A stretch of DNA of 64,000 nt from Oscillospiraceae bacterium (GTDB lineage Bacteria; Bacillota; Clostridia; Oscillospirales; Acutalibacteraceae), in the NCBI GenBank assembly GCA_015065765.1, contig SVPP01000014.1:1-64000 (forward strand), written 5' to 3'. Positions 57,462 to 64,000 of this stretch are shown piece after piece (position 1 is the stretch's first letter; each line of letters starts with the position of its first letter). The notes beneath the pieces are model-generated. The model had not been told where the DNA came from, did not search any database, and was given only the letters and a program-made list of their open reading frames with translations. The position numbers and the translations under genes were made by a program.

Positions 57462-59888
57462 ATGAGACTCTTCAATAAATTTATCCGTTTTGTGTCAGGT
57501 GCAGAGCTTGCACAGAAGGAAACAGGCGGTACGGTTACAGGCGAAGCCAACGAAAGCATCAGGCCATATCTTCGCTCTTGTGCAGCAGAAGGTGCTGTTC
57601 TTTTGAAGAATAATGACACTCTTCCTTTTAATGAAAACAATAATATCGCAGTTTTCGGCAGAGTACAATGTGACTATTTTTATGTTGGCAACGGCTCAGG
57701 CGGAGATGTGAGAACGCCATACAAAGTAAGCCTTATTGAAGGTCTTGAAAACAGTTCTCTTGTTATCAACGAAGAGCTGAAAGAAAAATACAAAGCATGG
57801 ACTTCAAAGAAAAGAAATATTCCTGATCCGGGTTTCTGGGCGCACTGGCCAAGATACTATGAGGAAATGCCCATTTCTGTTGCTGAAATTAAAAAGGCAA
57901 AGGAAAAGAGCGACAGTGCAGTTATCGTCATCGGCAGATCATCAGGTGAGGACAGAGAAAATGTTCTGAAAAAGGGAAGCTTCTACCTGACTGACAAAGA
58001 GAAAAAGCTCATACAAAATGTTACATCTGTCTTTAAAAAAACAGTTCTCATTCTCAATGTGGGAAATGTAATTGACTTTGAAGAAATTGATGCATTTGGT
58101 GATAAAATTTCTGCAATTCTTGTTGTCTGGCAGGGCGGTATGGAAAGCGGAAACGCAGTTGCTGACATTTTGTCGGGTAAAGTGAATCCCTCAGGTAAAC
58201 TGACAGATACAATTGCGAAAACATACGAAGATTACCCGTCTTCAAAGGATTTCGGCAAACTGAAATTCAACAACTACACCGAGGATATTTTCGTCGGCTA
58301 CAGATATTTTGAAACCTTTGCAAAGGACAGGGTTCTTTATGAATTCGGATTCGGACTTTCATACACAACCTTTGATGTTTCTTTTGTGAACGCAGAAGAG
58401 AAAGAAAATGAAATTGTATTTACCGCAAAGGTTAAAAATACAGGTGATATTTCAGGTAAAGAGACAGTTCAGCTTTATTTCTCTGCACCTCAGGGAAAGC
58501 TTGGTAAAGCTGAAAAAAGCCTTGTAGGTTTCAAGAAAACAAAACTTCTTAAGCCCTCAGAAGAGGAAATTCTCACAATTACCGCAGAAAAATACACTTG
58601 TGCATCTTACGATGATTCGGGCGTTACAGGTCACAAAAATTCTTACATCCTTGAAAAAGGTGATTATGAATTTTATCTCGGCACAAGCGTTAAAAAGTGC
58701 GGAAAGGTTTACACAAAAACTCTCGCAGAGGATGAAATTCTCTGCACACTTACAGAAGCTATGGCTGTCAGACCTGATATGGCTTTTGACAGAATGAAAG
58801 CATCTGTTAAAGACGGAAAAATTATTCTCACAAAAGAAAAAGTCCCCACTGTCACAACAAATCTGAGGCAGATAATTCTTGAAAATCTGCCTGCGGGCAC
58901 TGAAATGACTGGGGACAAGGGATATAAACTTTCTGACGTCAAAGCGGGCAAGGTGACAATGGAAGATTTTGTTGCTCAGCTTGATTTGACAGAGCTTGAA
59001 GCTATCAGCCGTGGTGAGGGACTTATGAATTCGTCTCTTGGTGCAGAGGGTAACGCAGGCGCTCTCGGCGGAGTTTTGCCCTCACTTCGTGAAAAGGGAA
59101 TCCCCGCTATGACGACCACTGACGGACCTTCAGGTATCAGGCTCATGGCGTCCTGCTCACTTCTTCCCTGCGGTACACTTATCGCATCAACATGGGATGA
59201 AGAACTGGTTTCTGATCTCTTTGAAAAAGTTGGCGAAGAAATGACCTGCAGAGGAAGTGATATGCTCCTTGCTCCCGGTATGAACATCCACAGAAACCCA
59301 CTTTGCGGAAGAAATTTTGAATATTATTCCGAAGACCCCTTTGTTACCGGTAAAATTGCAGCTGCAACTGTCAGGGGCATACAGAAGCACAACCTTTCAG
59401 CTTGTCCCAAACATTTTGCCTGCAACAATCAGGAGTTTAACAGAAACCACACAGACTCCGTTGTTTCTGAGCGTGCACTGAGAGAAATTTATCTCAAAGG
59501 CTTTGAAATCTGCGTGAAAGAGGCAAGGCCACTTAACATTATGACAAGCTATAACAAAATCAACGGCGTGTGGAGCCATTATAACTACGAGCTTTGCACA
59601 ACCATTCTCAGAGGAGAATGGGGATACGAGGGTAATGTTATTACTGACTGGTGGATGAGATATGCACCATCTCCCGAATTCCCTGAAATGAGAGACAATG
59701 CATATCGTGTCCGTGCACAGGTAGACGTGCTCATGCCCGGCGGAAAAACTGCTGTCAGTAAGTCAGCATCAAATGACGGCTCGCTGACTGAAACATACGG
59801 CAAGAAAGATGGCATAACTCTGGGTGAACTTCAGCGAAGTGCAAAAAATGTGCTGAACTACATAATCAAATCAGGTAAAGCTTTTTAG
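57462..59888 (+). CDS. Beta-glucosidase/xylosidase-type GH3, permuted domains
   Basis: An 808-residue cytosolic GH3 enzyme with reversed domain order. The usual C-terminal (alpha/beta)6 domain comes first (SCAAEGAVLLKNNDTLPF near residue 45, GxGSGGDVRTPY), then the fibronectin-III-like part (YEFGFGLSYTTF, SGKETVQLYFSAP near 330). The TIM-barrel domain is last (TTDGPSGIRL, GRNFEYYSEDP, CPKHFACNNQE). The nucleophile Asp lies in GNVITDWW near residue 728. Reversed GH3 enzymes are known from Ruminococcus albus and Butyrivibrio. Substrate is probably a beta-glucoside or xyloside. It lies nine nt after GH51. Confidence 0.9.
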   Translation: MRLFNKFIRFVSGAELAQKETGGTVTGEANESIRPYLRSCAAEGAVLLKNNDTLPFNENNNIAVFGRVQCDYFYVGNGSGGDVRTPYKVSLIEGLENSSLVINEELKEKYKAWTSKKRNIPDPGFWAHWPRYYEEMPISVAEIKKAKEKSDSAVIVIGRSSGEDRENVLKKGSFYLTDKEKKLIQNVTSVFKKTVLILNVGNVIDFEEIDAFGDKISAILVVWQGGMESGNAVADILSGKVNPSGKLTDTIAKTYEDYPSSKDFGKLKFNNYTEDIFVGYRYFETFAKDRVLYEFGFGLSYTTFDVSFVNAEEKENEIVFTAKVKNTGDISGKETVQLYFSAPQGKLGKAEKSLVGFKKTKLLKPSEEEILTITAEKYTCASYDDSGVTGHKNSYILEKGDYEFYLGTSVKKCGKVYTKTLAEDEILCTLTEAMAVRPDMAFDRMKASVKDGKIILTKEKVPTVTTNLRQIILENLPAGTEMTGDKGYKLSDVKAGKVTMEDFVAQLDLTELEAISRGEGLMNSSLGAEGNAGALGGVLPSLREKGIPAMTTTDGPSGIRLMASCSLLPCGTLIASTWDEELVSDLFEKVGEEMTCRGSDMLLAPGMNIHRNPLCGRNFEYYSEDPFVTGKIAAATVRGIQKHNLSACPKHFACNNQEFNRNHTDSVVSERALREIYLKGFEICVKEARPLNIMTSYNKINGVWSHYNYELCTTILRGEWGYEGNVITDWWMRYAPSPEFPEMRDNAYRVRAQVDVLMPGGKTAVSKSASNDGSLTETYGKKDGITLGELQRSAKNVLNYIIKSGKAF

Positions 59889-59923
59889 CGGAAAATCCCC
59901 TCAGTCATTTTTGACAAAATGAC

Positions 59924-59957
59924 GGCTCCCCTTGTATTTTCAAGGGGAGCCTTTTGA
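59924..59957 (+). terminator. Terminator of the GH51-GH3 operon, within a repeat unit
   Basis: GGCTCCCCTTG (59924-59934) pairs perfectly with CAAGGGGAGCC (59941-59951), followed by TTTT. It belongs to the interspersed repeat family in inverted orientation (CCCCTCAGTC at 59897). Confidence 0.82.
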
Positions 59958-59964
59958 TAGTCGG

Positions 59965-60142
59965 ATAAATTATAATTTGTCGGGTAATTTATTTTTTAAA
60001 CGTAGGGCAGGGGCTTGCTCCTGCCGTTAGTTTTTTACGGCGAGAGTAAACCCTCGCCCTACGATGTTTCCGCCTGTTTCATATAATAATTTGCACCGCA
60101 GGCCCGAAATTCTGCATTTTGCACTCTGCATTCTGCACTAAA
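59965..60142. repeat. CGTAGGG-hairpin plus TCTGCATT-tail repeat, copy 4
   Basis: It matches 4286-4462 almost exactly over about 175 nt: AATTATAATTTGTCGGGTAATTT, CGTAGGGCAGGGGCTTGCTC, CTCGCCCTACGATG, and the CTGCATTTTGCACTCTGC tail. Differences are single bases (one T fewer in the T run; CCCTCG for CACTCG). Confidence 0.88.
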
Positions 60143-60194
60143 AATCCCTATCGGGATCTTTCGCTTACGCTTGAAGATGACCGACAGGGATTTT
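60140..60194 (-). terminator. Terminator of the F420-ligase-like gene
   Basis: Minus strand: AAAATCCCTGTCGG pairs with CCGATAGGGATTTTT around a 26-nt loop. It follows the stop at 60199 by about five nt. Confidence 0.7.
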
Positions 60195-60198
60195 GTTA

Positions 60199-61392
60199 TC
60201 ATTCTGTTGTGTAGTTATCGAAGTAACCCTGGATGAATACGATGGGAGTACCTTTGTCACCTGAGCCTGATGTAAGGTCGCAGAGTGAACCGATAAGGTC
60301 TGTAAGGCGTCTGGGTGTTGTGCCCTCAGAAGCCATCTGACCCACAAGGTCACCGTCTTTTTCCTGAATCTTATTTTTGATTGCTTCTTTCAGTTCGTCG
60401 CCTTTGAGCTCAGCAAACTCGTTGTCAGCAAGGTATTTAAGCTTCAGCTCGTTGGGTGTTCCTTCAAGACCGCTTGTGTAAGCAGGTGAAACAACGGGGT
60501 CTGCAAGCTCCCAGATTTTACCAACGGGATCTTTGAATGCACCGTCGCCGTAAACCATAACTTCAATGTTTTTACCTGTTTCAGCCTTAAGTCTTGCCTG
60601 AATTGCATCAACAACTTTCTGACAATCGCGGGGGAAGAGCTTAACTGTGTCCTCAGTTGCTTTGTTTGAACCGAGAAGACCGTAATCAGCGTTGAAACCG
60701 CTTCCGTTTACGGGAGATGAGAGAATTTCGTCAAGACCGAAAATCTTTTCGCCGCCTGCATTTTTGAGAAGTCTCTTTGTACGTGCTCTTGTGTGAATGT
60801 CACAGCAGAGAACATTCTTTGTATAGTCGAGAATTGCTCTGGGATTGTTAGCAAAAATGATTTCAGCTTCGGCACCTGATTCTTTGATAAGGCTTTCGTA
60901 ATACTCTACATAGTCAACGCCTGTGAATGTGTGCTTCTCGTATCCGAAAAGTTCACGGTATTTTTCGAGAGTAAGAACATCCTTGTAGGGGTCAACGCCT
61001 TTTTCATCGAGAGCATCGAGAGAGATAAGGTGGTTACCTACTTCGTCTGAGGGATAAGATAACATGAGTACGATTTTCTTTGCACCCTTTGCAATACCGC
61101 GAAGGCAGATTGCAAAACGGTTACGGCTGAGAATGGGGAAAATAACGCCCACTGTTTCGCCGCCAAGCTTAGCTTTGACATCTTCAGCGATGTCATCAAC
61201 TGATGCGTAGTTGCCCTGTGCACGTGCAACAATTGCCTCTGTCATAGCAACAATGTCTCTATCGTTGAAATTGAAGGGCGCATCCTTTGAAGCTTCCATA
61301 ACTGATGTTGAAACGATTTCAACAATGTCATCACCGCTTTTGATGATGGGTGCTCTGACACCTCTTGAAACTGTACCTATCATTCTGCTCAT
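60199..61392 (-). CDS. Coenzyme F420:L-glutamate ligase-like protein
   Basis: A 397-residue cytosolic protein resembling the CofE/FbiB N-terminal domain (F420 gamma-glutamyl ligase family). It reads MIGTVSRGVRAPIIKSGDDI at the front, with VGVIFPILSRNRFAICLRGIA, NNPRAILDYTKN and VMVYGDGAFKDPVGKIWELADP, the metal and nucleotide region. Clostridia of this kind are not known to make F420, so it may attach glutamate to another cofactor. ATG 61392 is nine nt after AAAGGAG. The longer frame starts in the promoter's -35 box and is not used. Confidence 0.7.
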   Translation of the reverse strand: MSRMIGTVSRGVRAPIIKSGDDIVEIVSTSVMEASKDAPFNFNDRDIVAMTEAIVARAQGNYASVDDIAEDVKAKLGGETVGVIFPILSRNRFAICLRGIAKGAKKIVLMLSYPSDEVGNHLISLDALDEKGVDPYKDVLTLEKYRELFGYEKHTFTGVDYVEYYESLIKESGAEAEIIFANNPRAILDYTKNVLCCDIHTRARTKRLLKNAGGEKIFGLDEILSSPVNGSGFNADYGLLGSNKATEDTVKLFPRDCQKVVDAIQARLKAETGKNIEVMVYGDGAFKDPVGKIWELADPVVSPAYTSGLEGTPNELKLKYLADNEFAELKGDELKEAIKNKIQEKDGDLVGQMASEGTTPRRLTDLIGSLCDLTSGSGDKGTPIVFIQGYFDNYTTE

Positions 61393-61456
61393 TGTGAACA
61401 ACTCCTTTGGAGATAGAATAAACATTTTACAAAATAAATGTTTTTGACAACATAAT

Positions 61457-61485
61457 ATTATACTACGATATTTTACCCATTGCAA
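61457..61485 (-). promoter_or_regulatory. Promoter of the F420-ligase-like gene
   Basis: Minus strand: TTGCAA, 17-nt spacer, TATAAT. Confidence 0.72.
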
Positions 61486-61512
61486 TGTTATTTTGACAAG
61501 AATTTAGAAAAA

Positions 61513-62160
61513 TCACAATAAAATTTTTAGTGAATCTCGCAAATCGTGCACAAACACGTCGCAAAGGGAGCGGAATTCCTCTTGTTCAGGCTCCTGCTCA
61601 TCGAAAATTCCCGTGACGAAAAATCCTGCTTTTTTAGCGGTTTTCACGGCATAAAGTGCATCTTCAAAAATCACAGTATCTTCTTTTGATGTGCCGAGTG
61701 CATCCATAGCTTTTTCAAAAATAAAAGGCTTTGTTTTGTTTGTTCTGAGACCTCCGCAAGTGAAAATTTCATCGAAGTAATGGCGTATTCCTGCGTTTAT
61801 GAGACCGGGCTCGACCATGTGTCTGTCAGTTGCCGTTGCAACGCACATCTTAACGCCGTTTTTGCGGAGTTCCTCGAGAAATTCAATTGTGCCCTTTTTT
61901 ACCTGAGGATTTGTCTTGTAATAATTGTCAACAACCTTCATCATTTCATCACGGATTTCGTCAGGTGACAAAGGTGAATTGTATTCTTCTTTTATCATAT
62001 CGGCAGACTTTATAAATCCCAGACGTCTGACATCAAGATGAAGTCCCTCTCTCGGAGTAATACCAAGGCTTTCAAGATAAAGTTCACCTCTGTGTCGCCA
62101 TGTGAACATGGAGTCAAGAAGTGTTCCGTCAACGTCGAAAATTGCACCTTTTATTTTCAT
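61513..62160 (-). CDS. HAD-family hydrolase, beta-phosphoglucomutase-like
   Basis: A 215-residue HAD hydrolase of subfamily IA from ATG 62160. The nucleophile motif is FDVDGTLLDS (about residues 8-17), motif II is VATATDRH, and motif III/IV is FEDALYAVKTAKKAGF. The helical cap after residue 20 resembles that of beta-phosphoglucomutase or sugar phosphatases. The substrate is not known. GGTGA precedes the ATG. It is divergent from the LicD fusion gene. Confidence 0.83.
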   Translation of the reverse strand: MKIKGAIFDVDGTLLDSMFTWRHRGELYLESLGITPREGLHLDVRRLGFIKSADMIKEEYNSPLSPDEIRDEMMKVVDNYYKTNPQVKKGTIEFLEELRKNGVKMCVATATDRHMVEPGLINAGIRHYFDEIFTCGGLRTNKTKPFIFEKAMDALGTSKEDTVIFEDALYAVKTAKKAGFFVTGIFDEQEPEQEEFRSLCDVFVHDLRDSLKILL

Positions 62161-62228
62161 TTTTTCACCGTCTTTCCAATAACAGATTTTATCACGGCAG
62201 AGGAACAATGTCAATGAGTTTGAAATAA

Positions 62229-62257
62229 TTGACTTTTACATTGTAATATGCTATATT
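62229..62257 (+). promoter_or_regulatory. Promoter of the LicD fusion gene
   Basis: TTGACT (62229-62234), 17-nt spacer, TATATT (62252-62257) with an extended -10 (ATGC upstream). Confidence 0.7.
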
Positions 62258-62305
62258 ATAGAGTGGCAATTTACCGTAATACTTAATTTTTGAGGATGGT
62301 GCAAA

Positions 62306-64000
62306 ATGGTCGAAAACATTTTTTTCGATGAAGTCAAAGCTTTGTCTGATTGCGTAGGAAAGTACATCACTTTCTTTGCAAAAGAGAAAAAAGAATTTGA
62401 AACCGTTTATATAATTTCTGACCGCAACCCTCTTGGCGGTTATATCGTTCCTGCGCTGACAGGTCACTTCACTGACGGCAACACGGTTGTTGTTGAAGCG
62501 TTTGAAAATTCATCTGTTGACAGAAACTACTGTGAGGAGAAATTCCCCGGTGCAGTTTATGTTCCTTTTGAAAGCTTCAGAAATATGAAGAAAACTGAAA
62601 AATCAGCTTATATTCTTCTGTGCGACACAAACCTTGTTGACGAAAAATGGCTTGACATTCTCTCAGTCTGTGAGGAAAAGGCGAAAGTATCTGACTCAAA
62701 CAGAATTATGCTTGGTGCAGTTTTGCCCGCAATGCGTCCTATTCCCCACGGGATTCAGCTTTTTGCAGAGCGTGAATACAGCTATTTCCTCGAAAAGACA
62801 GTAGAGGACAAAACTCCTGCTGAGGAACTGTATATTGCACTTGAAAAGAAGTGCAGAAAAATCGTGAACGATGGTTTTAAGAAGGTAAATGTTCTCCGAT
62901 TTGATAACTTAATCGGCACAACCTGCGGTAAAACTCCCAACTTCGATTTTGAAGAAATCGTTAAAACTGCCTTTGAAAAGGGAAAAATCGAAATCACAAA
63001 GGAAGATTACCTTAAAAAATATTCCTGCATCCACACAAGAGATGCAGCATGTGCACTTCTGAAATCACTTTATTGTACAAGAGATGGTCATGTTTACAAC
63101 ATCGACCTTTTCGAGGTTTCAATGGCTGATCTTAAACAACAGATTCAGCTTGCATTCCCCGACAAAATCGGTGTGAGCACAGATGTTGCACCTTATACAA
63201 AGGATGAAATTATTTCTTACTGTCTGAGCAATCTTAAAGCAGTTAAAACAGTGTGTTTCACAAAGAAATTTGTATATTCCTTTGAGAATGCAATGTACAG
63301 AACAATCTGCTCACTTTCAGGAAACGATTTTGATGTGCAGACAAGACTTACATGCTATCAGGGCAAACTGCAGAGACTTAAAGACATTGAAATTGATATT
63401 CTCGCTGAAATCGACAGAATCTGCAAAAAGCACGACATCAAGTGGTTCTTGGCAGGCGGTTCACTTTTAGGTGCAGTGAGAGAAAACAAGAGTATCCCCT
63501 GGGACGATGACCTTGATATCGGTATGCTCAGAGAAGATTTCATCAAATTCCAGAAGGTAGCACCGAAAGAGCTTGATAAAAAATATTACTATTCATCTCC
63601 GTGGACAGACAAAAACTGTCACTATTATCTGGACAAAATCAGACTTAAAAGCTCATATTTCTCAACAGCTTACTCAAACCATTTTGTTTTCGAGGACGGC
63701 GTGTTTGTTGACATCATCGTCTATGACCAGACATCATCAAACAGACTTCTTGAGAAATTCCAGATTAAGTTTATTAAAATGATGGTAGCAGCACTGAAAG
63801 TCCGTTGGTATAACGTTCCCAGAAAAGCATACCGCTACCGCCTTACAAAAATTATTCTTCCCTTCCTTCGTCTCATTCCATGGAAGGTACTGCATAAAAC
63901 CTTTGACTTTGCAGCAACAATGTTCTCAAAGAAAAAGAATGCGGAATATCTCCTTGACAGTACGGGACAGCATATCCACTACGGACGTTTCCCCAAATAT
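62306..64000 (+). CDS. SDR-like/LicD fusion protein (3' end missing)
   Basis: An open frame from ATG 62306 (GAGGATGG upstream) runs through to the last base, 565 codons with no stop, so the gene is cut by the window edge. The first about 300 residues look like a divergent extended-SDR/nucleotide-sugar epimerase: VYIISDRNPLGGYIVPAL at the front and a late CIHTRDAACALL...GHVYNIDLFEVSM stretch like the family's binding loop. Glycine-rich NAD motifs are poor. From about residue 365 a LicD nucleotidyl-transferase-like domain follows: WFLAGGSLLGAVREN, IPWDDDLDIGM. LicD proteins add phosphocholine or other phospho-alcohols to cell-surface glycans. Confidence 0.8.
   Translation, partial: MVENIFFDEVKALSDCVGKYITFFAKEKKEFETVYIISDRNPLGGYIVPALTGHFTDGNTVVVEAFENSSVDRNYCEEKFPGAVYVPFESFRNMKKTEKSAYILLCDTNLVDEKWLDILSVCEEKAKVSDSNRIMLGAVLPAMRPIPHGIQLFAEREYSYFLEKTVEDKTPAEELYIALEKKCRKIVNDGFKKVNVLRFDNLIGTTCGKTPNFDFEEIVKTAFEKGKIEITKEDYLKKYSCIHTRDAACALLKSLYCTRDGHVYNIDLFEVSMADLKQQIQLAFPDKIGVSTDVAPYTKDEIISYCLSNLKAVKTVCFTKKFVYSFENAMYRTICSLSGNDFDVQTRLTCYQGKLQRLKDIEIDILAEIDRICKKHDIKWFLAGGSLLGAVRENKSIPWDDDLDIGMLREDFIKFQKVAPKELDKKYYYSSPWTDKNCHYYLDKIRLKSSYFSTAYSNHFVFEDGVFVDIIVYDQTSSNRLLEKFQIKFIKMMVAALKVRWYNVPRKAYRYRLTKIILPFLRLIPWKVLHKTFDFAATMFSKKKNAEYLLDSTGQHIHYGRFPKY

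Overview
The window looks like a chromosomal piece of a low-to-moderate GC Gram-positive anaerobe of class Clostridia, most like the gut or rumen Oscillospiraceae/Ruminococcaceae (inference). The reasons are strong AAGGAGG ribosome sites, frequent TTG starts, many promoters close to TTGACA-17-TATAAT, a YlmC/YmxH sporulation protein, DUF177-rpmF, DUF1292, DUF512-der, a riboflavin ECF S-component under an FMN riboswitch, and many GPH-type sugar symporters beside plant-polysaccharide glycosidases. No phage, plasmid, IS, CRISPR, rRNA or tRNA gene was recognised. Most genes are housekeeping or carbohydrate genes. The unusual content lies between them.

Layout. 0.7-4 kb: acyltransferase, AMP-forming ligase and acyl carrier protein operon. 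4-5.1 kb: long composite repeats and an AT-rich stretch. 5.2-7.7 kb: a second acyl carrier protein, FMN riboswitch-ribU, SAM-I riboswitch-metK. 7.7-14.2 kb: secreted metallophosphoesterase, ceramidase-like protein, shikimate kinase, large secreted glycosidase-like protein, DUF559. 14.4-17.7 kb (minus): ylmC, LRR lipoprotein, pyridoxamine kinase, RluA-type pseudouridine synthase. 17.8-21.8 kb: a very long GPH transporter, then a propeller-like protein, a 6S-like RNA and a DUF1292 gene (minus). 22.0-23.0 kb: a non-coding transcription unit of about 1 kb carrying a repeat array. 23.2-27.8 kb: secreted cell-wall hydrolase, purC, sugar-phosphate isomerase, XRE regulator, small RNA, citrate synthase. 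28-31.5 kb: phosphohexomutase; ECF sigma, anti-sigma and lipoprotein. 31.6-41.2 kb: sfsA, nudix, DD-carboxypeptidase, pgi, DUF177-rpmF, DUF512-der, GPH transporter. 41.3-46.6 kb (minus): BNR/sialidase-like protein and sbcDC. 46.8-51.5 kb: phosphodiesterase, LRR protein, GPH transporter, beta-helix enzyme. 51.9-59.9 kb: typA, HAD phosphatase, GPH transporter, GH51 arabinofuranosidase, domain-permuted GH3. 60-64 kb: F420-ligase-like protein, HAD hydrolase, and an SDR-like/LicD fusion that runs off the end.

How the genes fit together. Three of the four GPH symporters sit beside glycan-related genes. The 48.8 kb copy is in an operon with a beta-helix carbohydrate enzyme, and the 54.4 kb copy precedes GH51 and GH3. 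This suggests import and intracellular breakdown of arabinose- and uronate-containing oligosaccharides. Secreted hydrolases around 7.7-13.9 kb and 23.2 kb act outside the cell.

Most interesting part. From a perfect consensus promoter at 21988 to a strong terminator at 23018, an RNA of about 1 kb carries nine copies of a 16-nt box. The two box variants can both pair with the conserved 3' tail of Firmicute 16S rRNA (GGAUCACCU) over nine base pairs around a single bulge. Four copies are followed by minimal ORFs (start plus one or two codons plus stop). Second is a compact three-hairpin small RNA at 26311-26400, divergent from an XRE regulator gene with shared half-sites. Third is a mosaic family of long intergenic repeats.
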